A stretch of DNA of 64,000 bases. It comes from Clostridia bacterium (GTDB lineage Bacteria > Bacillota > Clostridia > Oscillospirales > Acutalibacteraceae). The stretch lies in the NCBI GenBank assembly GCA_017461625.1, contig JAFTXJ010000009.1, positions 62,001-126,000 of the forward strand. Reading direction: 5' to 3'. A model generated the notes under the pieces. It was given only the letters and a program-made list of their open reading frames with translations, was not told the origin of the DNA and did not search any database. Of the stretch, positions 9,945-18,975 are shown one piece after another. The position numbers and the translations under genes are program-made. The stretch's first letter is position 1, and every line of letters begins with the position of its first letter.

Positions 9945-10148
9945 TCACGAATTAGCGCCGTGAAGTTCGATATCACGCTGAACAGTTTTGATTCTTGCGA
10001 TATCCTTTTTAACGGCGTTAATACGCATTGGGTTGTCGAGCTGGTTAATGGCCTGCTGGAAACGCAGTTTAAAGAGCTCGTCCTTCAAATCGTGAAGCTT
10101 TGCTTCTTGCTCAGCTGCGGACATCTTTCTGATTTCACTAGCTTTCAT
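9945..10148 (-). CDS. rpmC: 50S ribosomal protein L29
   Basis: A 67-residue two-helix protein, '[20 protein letters not shown]', that lies at the peptide exit tunnel and forms part of the SRP/trigger-factor docking site. Its ATG overlaps the rplP stop codon by one base (TAATG), which indicates translational coupling. Length and order are typical. Confidence 0.97.
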   Translation of the reverse strand: MKASEIRKMSAAEQEAKLHDLKDELFKLRFQQAINQLDNPMRINAVKKDIARIKTVQRDIELHGANS

Positions 10149-10573
10149 TACTGCTCACCACCCGTTTCTTCCTTAGTAACAAATTTGCATTTGATTGGGA
10201 GCTTGTTAGCCGCAAGGCGAAGAGCCTCACGTGCAAGTTCCTCATCAACGCCGGCGATTTCAAAAAGAACTCTGCCGGGCTTAACAACGGCAACCCAATA
10301 TTCGGGAGAACCTTTACCAGAACCCATTCGAGTTTCAGCGGGCTTCTCTGTGATTGGCTTGTCGGGGAAAATCTTGATCCAAACTTTACCACCACGTTTG
10401 ATATGACGAGTCATAGCAATACGGGCTGCTTCAATCTGGTTTGATGTGATCCATGCAGGTTCGAGAGCCTGAATACCGTACTGACCATTAGTAACTGTAT
10501 TACCTCTGGTTGCCTTACCCTTAAGGCGGCCTCTCTGCACTCTGCGGTGTTTAACGCGCTTAGGTAACAGCAT
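10148..10573 (-). CDS. rplP: 50S ribosomal protein L16
   Basis: Encodes the 141-residue L16, which shapes the A-site region of the large subunit and is added late in assembly. It begins '[19 protein letters not shown]' and contains the family signature '[19 protein letters not shown]'. Its ATG overlaps the rpsC stop by one base and its own stop overlaps the rpmC start, giving a three-gene coupled block. Confidence 0.98.
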   Translation of the reverse strand: MLLPKRVKHRRVQRGRLKGKATRGNTVTNGQYGIQALEPAWITSNQIEAARIAMTRHIKRGGKVWIKIFPDKPITEKPAETRMGSGKGSPEYWVAVVKPGRVLFEIAGVDEELAREALRLAANKLPIKCKFVTKEETGGEQ

Positions 10574-11256
10574 TATTTAGCTCCTCCTTCCCTGCGACGT
10601 CTGGGTCTGCGAGTTGTGGTATCGTGAAGAACCTCTCCTTTGTAAACCCAAACTTTAACGCCTATACGGCCGTAAGTTGTTTTTGCCTCTGCAAAACCGT
10701 AGTCGATGTCAGCACGAATTGTCTGAAGCGGAATTGTGCCTTCATGATACTGTTCTGTACGAGCGATTTCAGCGCCGCCGATACGACCTGAAACCTGAGT
10801 TTTAATACCCTTTGCACCGAGCTTCATTGCACGTCCGATAGACTGCTTAAGAGCACGACGGAAAGAAATACGTCTTTCAAGCTGAGATGCGATGTTTTCA
10901 GCTACAAGCTGAGCATCGAGATCAGGCTGCTTGATTTCAATAATGTTAATTGAAACCTGCTTGTCACCGCCAAGCTTCTTAGCACAAATTGCCTTGAGCT
11001 TTTCAATCTCTGAACCGCCACGGCCGATTACCATGCCGGGCTTTGCGCAGTGAATGTTGATGTATACACGGTTTGCATCTCTTTCGATTTCAACCTTTGG
11101 TACACCGGCGGGAGCGAGAGTTTCAAGAAGGTACTCACGAAGGTTATAGTCTTCAACGAGTGTATCGCCGAATGTGCCTTTGTTGGCGTACCAACGTGAT
11201 TCCCAGTTTTTGATAACACCGATTCTTAAACCGGTTGGATTAATTTTCTGGCCCAT
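10573..11256 (-). CDS. rpsC: 30S ribosomal protein S3
   Basis: A 227-residue protein with an N-terminal KH type 2 domain (GxxG-type loop in '[14 protein letters not shown]') and the C-terminal S3 domain. It acts at the mRNA entry tunnel. The frame is open for 27 codons further upstream, but '[13 protein letters not shown]' is the universal S3 N terminus and its ATG at 11256 follows an AGGAGG site. It lies 19 bp after rplV. Confidence 0.97.
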   Translation of the reverse strand: MGQKINPTGLRIGVIKNWESRWYANKGTFGDTLVEDYNLREYLLETLAPAGVPKVEIERDANRVYINIHCAKPGMVIGRGGSEIEKLKAICAKKLGGDKQVSINIIEIKQPDLDAQLVAENIASQLERRISFRRALKQSIGRAMKLGAKGIKTQVSGRIGGAEIARTEQYHEGTIPLQTIRADIDYGFAEAKTTYGRIGVKVWVYKGEVLHDTTTRRPRRRREGGAK

Positions 11257-11275
11257 TTGTAAACCTCCTCCTCGC

Positions 11276-11611
11276 TTATTCTGCTTCTTTGAGCACCATT
11301 GTGATGTGCGAAGTCTTCTTGTTGATTCTGAATGCACGACCCTGTGCTCTTGGTCTGATACGTTTAAGAGTAGGACCCTGACATACGAAGCACTGTGCTA
11401 CGTAAAGTCTTGTAACGTCCATATTCTTGTTTGTTTCCGCATTTGCAACTGCTGATTTGAGAAGCTTTGCAAGCGGTTCACACGCGGCCTTTGGCGTGTG
11501 CTTGAGGATAGCCATTGCTTCTTCAACTGGCTTATTTCTGATAAGGTCAAGAACGATCTGAACCTTTCTGGGCGCTATGCGAACATAAGTAACTTTCGCT
11601 GTTGCTTCCAT
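11276..11611 (-). CDS. rplV: 50S ribosomal protein L22
   Basis: A 111-residue protein whose globular domain sits on the 50S surface while its beta-hairpin lines the exit tunnel. It contains '[18 protein letters not shown]' and the tip signature near '[20 protein letters not shown]'. The GTG four codons upstream lies within the AAAGGAGTG ribosome-binding site, so the ATG at 11611 is used. It lies 23 bp after rpsS. Confidence 0.97.
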   Translation of the reverse strand: MEATAKVTYVRIAPRKVQIVLDLIRNKPVEEAMAILKHTPKAACEPLAKLLKSAVANAETNKNMDVTRLYVAQCFVCQGPTLKRIRPRAQGRAFRINKKTSHITMVLKEAE

Positions 11612-11634
11612 TTTATTACACACTCCTTTGCCGA

Positions 11635-11916
11635 TTATTTACCGTTATTTGATGTTTTTGAACCTGCATGACCTCTGTAAGTTCTTGTAGGTGCAAATTC
11701 GCCTAACTTATGGCCTACCATGTCCTCTGTAACATATACGGGAACATGTTTGCGTCCGTCATGAACTGCAAATGTGTGGCCGACAAAGTCAGGGAAGATT
11801 GTGGAGCTGCGGCTCCATGTTTTAAGAACAATTTTCTCGCCCTTTTCGTTCATCTCGATTACTTTCTTAAGCAACTCGGGACGGACATAGGGGCCTTTCT
11901 TTACGCTTCTGCCCAT
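11635..11916 (-). CDS. rpsS: 30S ribosomal protein S19
   Basis: Encodes the 93-residue S19, a head protein that pairs with S13 near the A site. It starts '[18 protein letters not shown]' and has the signature '[18 protein letters not shown]' and '[16 protein letters not shown]'. It lies 20 bp after rplB, as expected. Confidence 0.98.
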   Translation of the reverse strand: MGRSVKKGPYVRPELLKKVIEMNEKGEKIVLKTWSRSSTIFPDFVGHTFAVHDGRKHVPVYVTEDMVGHKLGEFAPTRTYRGHAGSKTSNNGK

Positions 11917-11936
11917 TATCTTTATCTCCTTTCGAC

Positions 11937-12770
11937 TTATTTGCCGTTACGACGTTTAACGATAAGTTTGTCTGATGCTTTCTTGGTCTTACGTGTCTTG
12001 TAACCGAGAGCAGGTTTGCCCCAAGGTGTAACAGGACCGGGACGACCGATGGGTGACTTACCTTCACCACCACCGTGTGGATGGTCATTGGGGTTCATTA
12101 CAGAACCGCGAACTGTAGGTCTCCAGCCCATATGACGTTTACGACCGGCTTTACCAATCTTAACGTTTTCATGGTCTGTGTTGCCAACAACACCAACTGT
12201 TGCCATACAACCGTTCGGAACATTTCTGAGTTCGCCTGAAGGAAGACGAAGAAGGGCATAAGGACCTTCCTTAGCCATGAGCTGAGCTGCATTACCTGCT
12301 GCACGAGCGAGCTGGCCGCCGCGACCGGGATAAAGCTCAACGTTGTGTACGAAAGTACCTGTAGGGATGTTGATAAGAGGAAGAGCGTTACCGGGCTTAA
12401 TGTCAGCCTCGGGGCCTGCCATAACCTTATCACCTACTTTGAGGCCTGCGGGAGCGATGATGTATCTCTTCTCGCCATCCTCATATTTAACAAGAGCGAT
12501 GTGTGCTGAACGGTTGGGGTCATACTCAAGTGTGAGAACCTCAGCTGCTACACCAAACTTATCTCTCTTGAAGTCGATAACACGGTATTTTCTACGGTTT
12601 CCGCCGCCACGATGACGAACGGTGATTCTGCCGTAGCTGTTACGACCTGATTTGTTGCTCAATGGAACGAGCAAGCTTCTTTCAGGAGCTACTTTTGAAA
12701 GCTCTGAATAATCAGTAACCGACATATCACGACGAGCGTTTGTGGTCGGTTTATAAACTTTAATCGACAT
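11937..12770 (-). CDS. rplB: 50S ribosomal protein L2
   Basis: A 277-residue protein near the peptidyl-transferase centre, important for subunit association. It starts '[18 protein letters not shown]', and its C-terminal region holds the conserved '[19 protein letters not shown]' with the functionally important His. An upstream in-frame ATG at 12827 would add 19 residues foreign to the family. The ATG at 12770 has a GGAGTG site at normal spacing. The gap of 78 bp to rplW is the largest inside the S10 section. Confidence 0.97.
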   Translation of the reverse strand: MSIKVYKPTTNARRDMSVTDYSELSKVAPERSLLVPLSNKSGRNSYGRITVRHRGGGNRRKYRVIDFKRDKFGVAAEVLTLEYDPNRSAHIALVKYEDGEKRYIIAPAGLKVGDKVMAGPEADIKPGNALPLINIPTGTFVHNVELYPGRGGQLARAAGNAAQLMAKEGPYALLRLPSGELRNVPNGCMATVGVVGNTDHENVKIGKAGRKRHMGWRPTVRGSVMNPNDHPHGGGEGKSPIGRPGPVTPWGKPALGYKTRKTKKASDKLIVKRRNGK

Positions 12771-12848
12771 TTTTTCACACTCCTTTTCAAGTGATTCAAG
12801 CGGCTTAGCGGAGATGTCAAACTCCATACATTACCGCTTAAGTTGTTA

Positions 12849-13160
12849 TTACATCATGCCGTCGAAGAACTCGATGGTCTTTGAATCTTCAGCGAGGGTA
12901 ACGATAGCCTTTTTCCAAGAAGCTGTGAAGCCTTCGAAACGGCCCTGTCTGCGAAGCTTACCTTTGCAGTTAATTGTGTTAACCTTTGCTACTTTGATGT
13001 CGCCGGGCTTTGATGAGAAGAGCTCTTCAACAGCCTTTGCGATTTCAATTTTGTTAGCAGTCTTAGCAACAGCGAAAGTGTATTTCTTTTCTGCTGTGCC
13101 CATCATGCTTTCTTCTGTGATAATCGGGCGGAGGATAATATCCTGTGCTACTTTACTCAT
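12849..13160 (-). CDS. rplW: 50S ribosomal protein L23
   Basis: Encodes the 103-residue L23 at the exit of the nascent-chain tunnel, the docking site for trigger factor and SRP. It has '[13 protein letters not shown]' at the N terminus and the RNA-binding '[15 protein letters not shown]' loop. The start overlaps the rplD stop by 4 bp, implying coupled translation. Confidence 0.97.
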   Translation of the reverse strand: MSKVAQDIILRPIITEESMMGTAEKKYTFAVAKTANKIEIAKAVEELFSSKPGDIKVAKVNTINCKGKLRRQGRFEGFTASWKKAIVTLAEDSKTIEFFDGMM

Positions 13161-13780
13161 GCGTAAACCTCCTCGATTTTAGAAACTGCATCCTTAAGAA
13201 CAACCATTGTGTCGCAGTTAAGAATATCGTAAACATTGAGAGTGCTTACAAGTGAAACCTGAACACCTGCGATGTTACGAGCGCTTCTGTAGATTACATC
13301 ATTCTTTTCAGGAAGAACGATAAGAACTTTCTTACCTGTTTCAAGTGATGAAAGAACGCTTACAACGTCCTTGGTTTTGATTGCTCCAAGCTCGAGGCTT
13401 TCAAGAACTACCATCTCTTCAGCTGCTACCTTTGAAGAAAGAGCTGATTTCATAGCAAGTCTTCTTACCTTCTTATTGATTGAGAAACCGTACTCACGAG
13501 GCTTGGGACCGTGAGCGATACCACCGTGTGTCCACTGAGGAGATCTTGTTGAACCCTGACGTGCACGGCCTGTTCCCTTCTGTCTCCAAGGCTTTCTGCC
13601 GCCGCCACTAACTTCGGAACGAGTTTTAGTGGACTGTGTGCCCTGGCGCTGGTTTGCAAGATAATTTACTACGCAAAGATGCATAGCTGACTGGTTAGGC
13701 TCAATACCGAAAACTGACTCTGCGAGCTCGATATCTGAAACTTTCTTACCCTTGCTGTCAAATACTGAACAATTAGGCAT
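13157..13780 (-). CDS. rplD: 50S ribosomal protein L4
   Basis: Encodes the 207-residue L4, whose extended loop lines the exit tunnel ('[20 protein letters not shown]'). In E. coli, L4 also represses its own S10 operon by binding the leader. Whether it acts on the structured leader at 14797-15095 here is unknown. It lies 16 bp after rplC and overlaps rplW by 4 bp. Confidence 0.98.
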   Translation of the reverse strand: MPNCSVFDSKGKKVSDIELAESVFGIEPNQSAMHLCVVNYLANQRQGTQSTKTRSEVSGGGRKPWRQKGTGRARQGSTRSPQWTHGGIAHGPKPREYGFSINKKVRRLAMKSALSSKVAAEEMVVLESLELGAIKTKDVVSVLSSLETGKKVLIVLPEKNDVIYRSARNIAGVQVSLVSTLNVYDILNCDTMVVLKDAVSKIEEVYA

Positions 13781-13796
13781 ACATTACACTCCTTCC

Positions 13797-14426
13797 TTAA
13801 GCTTTCTTAGCGTCTGCGATAACAACGATTCCGCCCTTAGGACCCGGAATGGCGCCCTTAACTGCGATGAGGTTGTTTTCTGCATCAACCTTGGCAACTG
13901 TCAAATTCTGAATTGTAACACGCTCTGCACCGAGGTGACCTGCCATTTTCTTTCCTTTGAAGATTCTGGCGGGGTCGATAACACCGAGTGAACCACCATT
14001 TCTTACAACAGGACCTGTACCATGGCTTTCTCTGAGTCTTGCAAAGTTCCAACGTTTAATTACGCCGGCTGTACCTTTACCTTTGCTTGTGCCGATTACG
14101 TCAACCTTTTCGCCTACTTCAAACAAGTCTGCTTTGAGGATGTCGCCAACATTAACTGAATCGATGTCTGAAAGACGGAACTCTTTGAGAACCTTCTTGG
14201 GGGCAACATTGCCTTTGTCGAAGTGACCTTTCATAGGCTTGTTAACGCGTGTTGCTTTCACGTCGCCGTAACCCACCTGAACAGCCTGATAACCATCGTT
14301 CTCAGCAGTCTTCTTCTGAACAACTGCACAAGGACCGGCTTCAATAACTGTAACGGGGATTACGTTACCTTTTTCGTCGAAAATCTGTGTCATGCCGATT
14401 TTCTTGCCGATAAGACCTTTTTTCAT
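13797..14426 (-). CDS. rplC: 50S ribosomal protein L3
   Basis: Encodes the 209-residue L3, an early assembly protein whose loop approaches the peptidyl-transferase centre. It begins '[20 protein letters not shown]' and carries the extension '[20 protein letters not shown]' typical of bacterial L3. It lies 58 bp after rpsJ. Length and order are standard. Confidence 0.98.
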   Translation of the reverse strand: MKKGLIGKKIGMTQIFDEKGNVIPVTVIEAGPCAVVQKKTAENDGYQAVQVGYGDVKATRVNKPMKGHFDKGNVAPKKVLKEFRLSDIDSVNVGDILKADLFEVGEKVDVIGTSKGKGTAGVIKRWNFARLRESHGTGPVVRNGGSLGVIDPARIFKGKKMAGHLGAERVTIQNLTVAKVDAENNLIAVKGAIPGPKGGIVVIADAKKA

Positions 14427-14484
14427 TATAATTTCCTCCTTATAGGTTATTGGTTGGCTGAGCCAACATGACCTGCGGCGTTAA

Positions 14485-14796
14485 TCAAAGTTTGATTTCG
14501 ATTTCTACGCCTGCGGGAAGCTCAAGACCTTTCAAAGCGTCAACGGTCTTAGCTGACGGTCTGATAATGTCGATAAGCCTTTTGTGTGTGCGCTGTTCAA
14601 ACTGTTCACGAGAATCCTTGTACTTATGAACTGCGCGAAGAACTGTAACTACTTCCTTCTCGGTGGGGAGCGGAACAGGACCTGAAACCTGAGCGTTTGT
14701 ACGCTTTGCAGTTTCAACGATCTTTTCTGCTGCCTTGTCGACAAGGCTGTGGTCATAGCCCTTGAGTCTGATTCTGATCTTTCCCTTAACTGCCAT
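14485..14796 (-). CDS. rpsJ: 30S ribosomal protein S10 (NusE)
   Basis: Encodes the 103-residue S10, a 30S head protein and the NusE factor in transcription antitermination. It has '[19 protein letters not shown]' and the signature '[20 protein letters not shown]'. It is the first gene of the operon. Its ATG has an AAGGAGG site (14804-14810) with 7 nt spacing, and it is preceded by a structured leader and a consensus promoter. Confidence 0.98.
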   Translation of the reverse strand: MAVKGKIRIRLKGYDHSLVDKAAEKIVETAKRTNAQVSGPVPLPTEKEVVTVLRAVHKYKDSREQFEQRTHKRLIDIIRPSAKTVDALKGLELPAGVEIEIKL

Positions 14797-15095
14797 GATT
14801 CTGCCTCCTTAAAATTTGGCGGGCATTCGTTTTGAACATTTTCCTCAACTTATCCGGGTGTTTCCACCCTTCACATTTAAAAACCGGAATGGGTTAGTTC
14901 CGGGTAGTGTGCATCGTTCAAAACGCACTTACACACATAGTTAGTCCGCTAAGGGAAGCGAACTTCTGTGTGCTCGTTATTCTTGCGCCCGGTTTAAAAT
15001 CGGACATACTCCGCGAGAGTTCCCAACTTCTACGAGTTGCCACATCCCACATCAACGCATATCTACACACCATACTACATAATAATATAGCGTAC
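14797..15095 (-). promoter_or_regulatory. Structured 5' leader of the S10 operon
   Basis: About 300 nt separate the predicted start site from rpsJ and hold no gene. By eye the minus-strand RNA can form several helices. They are: CAACT/AGTTG (15024-15039); ACTC/GAGT (15007-15019); CACACA/TGTGTG with an inner 4-bp stem (14932-14972); CCGGAA/TTCCGG followed by five U (14884-14903); and GGGTG-GAAA-CACCC (14856-14869). A perfect 10-bp long-range pairing (14916-14925 with 14828-14837) encloses the last two hairpins, making a closed three-way junction just upstream of the ribosome-binding site. This architecture suggests an autoregulatory r-protein leader, though the ligand is unknown. Confidence 0.6.
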
Positions 15096-15118
15096 TGTAG
15101 AATAATACCACAGTACGC
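15090..15118. promoter_or_regulatory. Inverted repeat spanning the S10 promoter -10 box
   Basis: Perfect 9-bp arms GCGTACTGT (15090-15098) and ACAGTACGC (15110-15118) flank the -10 hexamer with an 11-nt centre. A symmetric site in this position could bind a repressor. Alternatively it would put only one arm in the RNA and have no RNA role. No regulator can be named. Confidence 0.5.
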
Positions 15119-15130
15119 TTATTATGTCAA
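15102..15130 (-). promoter_or_regulatory. Sigma-A promoter of the S10 operon
   Basis: On the minus strand, TTGACA (15125-15130), a 17-nt spacer and TATTAT (15102-15107) form a near-consensus sigma-A promoter pointing to rpsJ. Transcription would start near 15095. Homopolymeric A/T tracts just upstream could act as an UP element. Confidence 0.85.
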
Positions 15131-15264
15131 GCATTTTTTTGATTTTTTTAAAACTTTTTTTGATGTTTTTTGAGATTGGCTTTTTAAGCATTTTTTACAC
15201 AAAAATCACCCTAAAAACACACATATATAAATGTATAGGAATTTTGGTGCCTTTCGGGTAAAAA

Positions 15265-16992
15265 TTAACTTCTCTTCTGGTTATCCTGACCGTCGTCACC
15301 TTTGCCGTAACTTCCGTATCCGCCTGAGCCGCCATAGCCACTATAACCACCGTAGCTGTTATCATAACCGCCATAGCTGCTTCCATAGCCATAACCGCTG
15401 GAATAACCGTAACCACCGTATCCGCCATAGCCACCGTATCCGCCATAATCACCGTAAGCTCCGTAAGAACCTTTCTTTTTGCCGTAACCGTAACGACCGT
15501 AACGTCCGCTTCTTCTTCGGTAATAGCCTTTCTTTTTATAATAGCGGTTATTTTCTTCGCCTGTACTCATTGTAAGAATTGTACCGATAATCTCAATACC
15601 TGCACCACGGATTTCATCAACAGTTCTTGTGATTTCGCTTGCCTTTGCATAGTCATTTCTTACACAGTAAATGATGCCGTCAGCAAGAGGGGCAATTACC
15701 AAGCTGTCAGTAACAACATGTGTGGGAGGAGAGTCGATAATAATATAGTCAAACTCTTTTCTTGCCTGGTCAATTACATTACGCACCTTTTCAGCATCAA
15801 GAACCTCAGTGGATTTAAGGGAAACACCGCCTGTAGGCAACACAAAAATACCGAGAGATTTAATAAATTTAATTGAATCAACATAAGTTGATGTACCTTT
15901 GATAATCGGAATCAAGCCGTAACGTGTGTCACTCTTAACACCAACAGCACGAAGAACGGCAGGTTTTCTGAAGTCACAGTCCATAAGAAGAACTGATTTA
16001 CCCTTCTGAGCAAGAGCAACAGCTATGTTAACTGATGTAGTCGTTTTACCCTCATCTTCATAAGTACTTGTAACAACAAAGCATTTATGACCCTTATCGG
16101 TATACACATTTTCCAGCTTCGTTCTGATAGCTTTAAAGCTTTCAACAAAGGAGAACGAAACTTTTTGCTCGTCCGTTATAAGCAGCGAGCCCGAAGGAAC
16201 CTTTTTTTTCATAAATAATCCGTTCGGCTTTTCAATAACAGGAATTGCACCGAGCACCTTTGTGCCTGTAATAGCCTTAAGATTATCCATATTCTGAATT
16301 GTGTCAGAAACAATTACTGTAAAGAAGATAATCAGCACAACCAAAGCAGCTCCGATAATAAAGCCGTACATAGCATTGGCGATTGAACCTGAATCGTTAC
16401 TTACCCCCGGTGCAGTGGGCTCATTGATAACACTGATACTGATAGTATTATCAAAACCATTGATATAACCTTCAAACTCTTCCATAACTATTTTCAGAGC
16501 ACGTTCACAATATCCGCTGTCAACGCTCGTAACGCTGATAACAAAGAAACCTGAAAGATTTTCAACGCCTGAAATTCTCAACGAGTTTCTGATAAATGAC
16601 TCCGAGTAAACCGTAGACAAACCTTGAGCATCAAGTGCCGTCTTTATTTTTGAAACCATGACATCACCGGTCAGCAAACGCTGATAGCGGTCAACAACAT
16701 CTTCTGTATAGAAGGTTGTTGTTTCCTGAATATAAGTGTCAGCTTCACCAGTTTCAGAATAGTCGGTAACCCTTACATATTTAGTTTGCATAAAAGCAAG
16801 CGTTGTTGAAACAGAATACTGCCTTACATATGTTGATTCTGAAATAATATATCCTGCAGCTGCACCAACAACACCTACAAGCAAAATAATCCACAGCTTG
16901 CTTATAATGCTTTTAAACAGCTTGATAATGTCAATAGATGAACCGTCTTCATAAATATTATGAGGCACCTGATCAAATCTGTCTTGATTCAT
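15265..16992 (-). CDS. Exopolysaccharide BY-kinase fused to Wzz-type co-polymerase, with Tyr/Gly-rich tail
   Basis: A 575-residue membrane protein likely to control polysaccharide chain length and export. The N-terminal Wzz-like domain has two membrane helices (about 32-55 and near 220-242) around an extracytoplasmic region. The cytosolic BY-kinase domain has a Walker A variant 'TYEDEGKTTT', Walker A' 'VLLMDCDFRKP' and Walker B 'IIIDSPP'. The last ~93 residues (about 483-575) hold roughly 24 tyrosines in Gly-Tyr repeats, an unusually long version of the autophosphorylated Tyr cluster. The ATG at 16992 is chosen because the GTG at 17001 lies in the AGGAGTG site. It is the last gene of the EPS operon, next to its likely cognate phosphatase. 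No convincing terminator separates it from the S10 promoter. Confidence 0.92.
   Translation of the reverse strand: MNQDRFDQVPHNIYEDGSSIDIIKLFKSIISKLWIILLVGVVGAAAGYIISESTYVRQYSVSTTLAFMQTKYVRVTDYSETGEADTYIQETTTFYTEDVVDRYQRLLTGDVMVSKIKTALDAQGLSTVYSESFIRNSLRISGVENLSGFFVISVTSVDSGYCERALKIVMEEFEGYINGFDNTISISVINEPTAPGVSNDSGSIANAMYGFIIGAALVVLIIFFTVIVSDTIQNMDNLKAITGTKVLGAIPVIEKPNGLFMKKKVPSGSLLITDEQKVSFSFVESFKAIRTKLENVYTDKGHKCFVVTSTYEDEGKTTTSVNIAVALAQKGKSVLLMDCDFRKPAVLRAVGVKSDTRYGLIPIIKGTSTYVDSIKFIKSLGIFVLPTGGVSLKSTEVLDAEKVRNVIDQARKEFDYIIIDSPPTHVVTDSLVIAPLADGIIYCVRNDYAKASEITRTVDEIRGAGIEIIGTILTMSTGEENNRYYKKKGYYRRRSGRYGRYGYGKKKGSYGAYGDYGGYGGYGGYGGYGYSSGYGYGSSYGGYDNSYGGYSGYGGSGGYGSYGKGDDGQDNQKRS
15305..15465. 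repeat. Low-complexity Gly-Tyr codon repeat
   Basis: An imperfect tandem repeat of roughly 9-nt units (GGATACGGTGGCTATGGC-like on the minus strand) encodes the Gly-Tyr tail of the BY-kinase. It is in frame, and such repeats can change length by slippage. The unit has no spacers of constant size, so it is not a CRISPR. Confidence 0.7.
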
Positions 16993-17039
16993 ATAAATCA
17001 CTCCTGAAAAAGAATTATATCAAATCTTCTTAACTATTG

Positions 17040-17801
17040 TCAATAAAATCTACGCTTTTCAATACGTCTGTAGCGAATCCTGGGCATATCATCATCGCTT
17101 AAAACAATCTGCGGATTAATTACAAGCATTTTATTCATAAGCTCGGGATTAATATCTTGCGGAAACTGTCTGAGCATTTCAGCAATGTCATTTGGTCTGT
17201 GAGCCAATGAATGGGCATCAGTAGCTATAAAAGAAGCTATGCCTTTATATGCCATTTCGTAAGCAAGCTCAAATTCTTCACGTCCGTCTCGGCTGGCAAG
17301 ACTGCCTGCATTCAACTGAAACAGCACTCCACGTGAAGCAAACTCGTTCACTGCATCATAATCATTCTGAAAAAACTCATATCTTTCAGGGTGAGCAACA
17401 ATCGGAACAACACCCATAGAAAAAATCTCGTTGAGGTAATCAGAAACATGCTTTATCTTTAAACCGTAAAAACTGAACTCAACCAACAGATATTTTGAAT
17501 TGTTTATCGTCAGGCGTTTGAGGTTGTTTGAATAAAATATATCGTCATCAACAAAAACCTCTGCACCTGCATAAAGCTTAGTGTTAATATTATTTTTTTC
17601 TGTTTCTCTTCTCAAAACAGAAAGTCTGTCATCTCTTTGCTTTAAGAAGTTGTCTATATCTCCGATAGCATTAAAATGGGGCGTTGCTACAATTTTTTTG
17701 ATGTGATTTATTCTCCCCAAAGCACACAAACGAACAGCCTCATTCAAGCTCTGTGCGCCATCATCAATTTCAGGCAGAATATGTGAGTGCAAATCAATCA
17801 A
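17040..17801 (-). CDS. CpsB/YwqE-type tyrosine-protein phosphatase (PHP family)
   Basis: A 253-residue metal-dependent phosphatase of the PHP superfamily, which dephosphorylates BY-kinase tyrosine clusters in capsule systems. The N-terminal 'DLHSHILPEIDDGA', the central 'EFSFYGLK' with 'PIVAHPERY', and the C-terminal 'FIATDAHS' are the metal-binding motifs. The best start is a TTG at 17801, 8 nt from a GGGGG site. No ATG fits the family N terminus. It lies between the GH105-like gene and the kinase it probably counteracts. Confidence 0.92.
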   Translation of the reverse strand: MIDLHSHILPEIDDGAQSLNEAVRLCALGRINHIKKIVATPHFNAIGDIDNFLKQRDDRLSVLRRETEKNNINTKLYAGAEVFVDDDIFYSNNLKRLTINNSKYLLVEFSFYGLKIKHVSDYLNEIFSMGVVPIVAHPERYEFFQNDYDAVNEFASRGVLFQLNAGSLASRDGREEFELAYEMAYKGIASFIATDAHSLAHRPNDIAEMLRQFPQDINPELMNKMLVINPQIVLSDDDMPRIRYRRIEKRRFY

Positions 17802-17816
17802 AATATGAACCCCCTT

Positions 17817-18974
17817 TTATTCTTTATTAAGCATCATATATGTTTTTAACGCAAAACCTTGGGTTGCCGGCAACACTATAGATTCCTGCGAATAAAATCC
17901 GATTCCCATAGTATCACCTTGAGAATAATCAACAGTTCCGTTTCGTCTGGTAACGCTGTAAATATAACTCATAGCTTTCTTTGCTCCGACCGTGAAATCC
18001 TCACGCCCGGCAAGTTCACCTGAATAAGCCAGCATATAAGCAATCATTGCGGTAGCTGAACTGTCAGCACCCGAATGAGCAAAAATGTTTCTGTCAAAAG
18101 AACCGTTATTGCTTTGAAAGGCTAACATTGTTTTTGAAAAGCTCAGCATATTTTTAAGGATAAGTTTTTTCTCTTCAATATAGCTGTCACTATCCGTTTC
18201 ATTTAATATTCTGAATGACTCTGCAAGACCAATCGCCCACCAGCCGCATCCTCTGCCCCAGCTATATAACCCCAACGGTGCTTTTGTTTTAGCATTGAAG
18301 CAATGAACGGGCACTGAAAACTCATCATGCAAACCGTTCTGCTCATATTCATCAATTATACTCACAGCAGCCTTCATTGCATCAGGCTTACCGTAAACTA
18401 AAGAATATTTCATCAAAAAAGGACAAACCAAGCCGATTGTATCCACATATCTGTGATCAGGATTTTGCGAATACGGTATACTTCCGAATTTTTTGAATTT
18501 TTCAAGCAACAATGAAGCCATAGAATCCATGGCAGGTTTTATTGAATCCGGGTCAATATATTCATTATCAAGCAACGAATAAGCTAAAAAGGCAAAATCT
18601 ACACGTTCAATCAGTTTGAGCCATTCACCTGTTTCAGGGTCAATATATTTAGTTGCTGCTTCTTTTGAAATCTGCGGATTCAATTCATTAACACTTAAAA
18701 GCACAGAACCGGTTTGCCATGATTGAATTGTTGTTGATTTGTAGTCATTTTTAAGTCTGTCAATAATCTGAAGGCGTTTGCCCGCAACTCGAGGCACTTC
18801 AGGCAGTCCTCTTGCACACCATTTTTGTGCAACATGGCTTGCAGCTTCAAACCAAGCCTTATCTTTGAGCGAGCCTATTTTCATACACCAAAACGCATCA
18901 AAAACAAGCGGAACAATATCAAAAGACAGTGCCACCAGAATCAATATTAACAAAATCAATAAAAAAACTATCAT
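17817..18974 (-). CDS. Membrane-anchored GH88/GH105-like unsaturated glycuronyl hydrolase
   Basis: A 385-residue protein with an N-terminal membrane helix (about 2-22) followed by an (alpha/alpha)6-barrel region. 'DTIGLVCPFL', 'YSWGRGCGWWAIGLAE' and the C-terminal 'SIVLPATQGFALKTYM' parallel the D-x-M-x2-PFL and WGRGNGW signatures of the YteR/GH105 family. Those enzymes hydrate the unsaturated uronic acid left by polysaccharide lyases. Inside an EPS operon it may trim or release polymer containing uronic acid. The ATG at 18974 follows the upstream stop by 1 bp, and an in-frame TTG at 18986 is less likely. Family confidence is moderate; the substrate is unknown. Confidence 0.75.
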   Translation of the reverse strand: MIVFLLILLILILVALSFDIVPLVFDAFWCMKIGSLKDKAWFEAASHVAQKWCARGLPEVPRVAGKRLQIIDRLKNDYKSTTIQSWQTGSVLLSVNELNPQISKEAATKYIDPETGEWLKLIERVDFAFLAYSLLDNEYIDPDSIKPAMDSMASLLLEKFKKFGSIPYSQNPDHRYVDTIGLVCPFLMKYSLVYGKPDAMKAAVSIIDEYEQNGLHDEFSVPVHCFNAKTKAPLGLYSWGRGCGWWAIGLAESFRILNETDSDSYIEEKKLILKNMLSFSKTMLAFQSNNGSFDRNIFAHSGADSSATAMIAYMLAYSGELAGREDFTVGAKKAMSYIYSVTRRNGTVDYSQGDTMGIGFYSQESIVLPATQGFALKTYMMLNKE

Positions 18975-18975
18975 A

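Noticed and set aside
11257-11337. Longer N-terminal extension of S3 (27 extra codons), with similar short extensions of L2, L15, L22, L24 and L30
   Set aside because: The family-typical N termini begin at downstream ATGs with good AAGGAGG sites; several upstream GTG codons are part of those ribosome-binding sites.
14884-14903. CCGGAA/TTCCGG hairpin followed by five T as a full terminator for the EPS transcript
   Set aside because: The stem is only 6 bp and the T run is short. It lies downstream of the S10 promoter inside the leader, so a strong terminator there would silence the ribosomal operon; an attenuator role is at most possible.
14907-15173. An 88-codon open frame on the plus strand opposite the S10 leader
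   Set aside because: It has no ribosome-binding site and runs through the promoter and leader hairpins of rpsJ. Its composition follows the RNA structure rather than protein-like codon use.
15305-15465. Repeated blocks that at first resemble a CRISPR array
   Set aside because: The repeats are short, imperfect multiples of three, lack unique spacers of constant size and are in frame with the Gly-Tyr tail of the BY-kinase.
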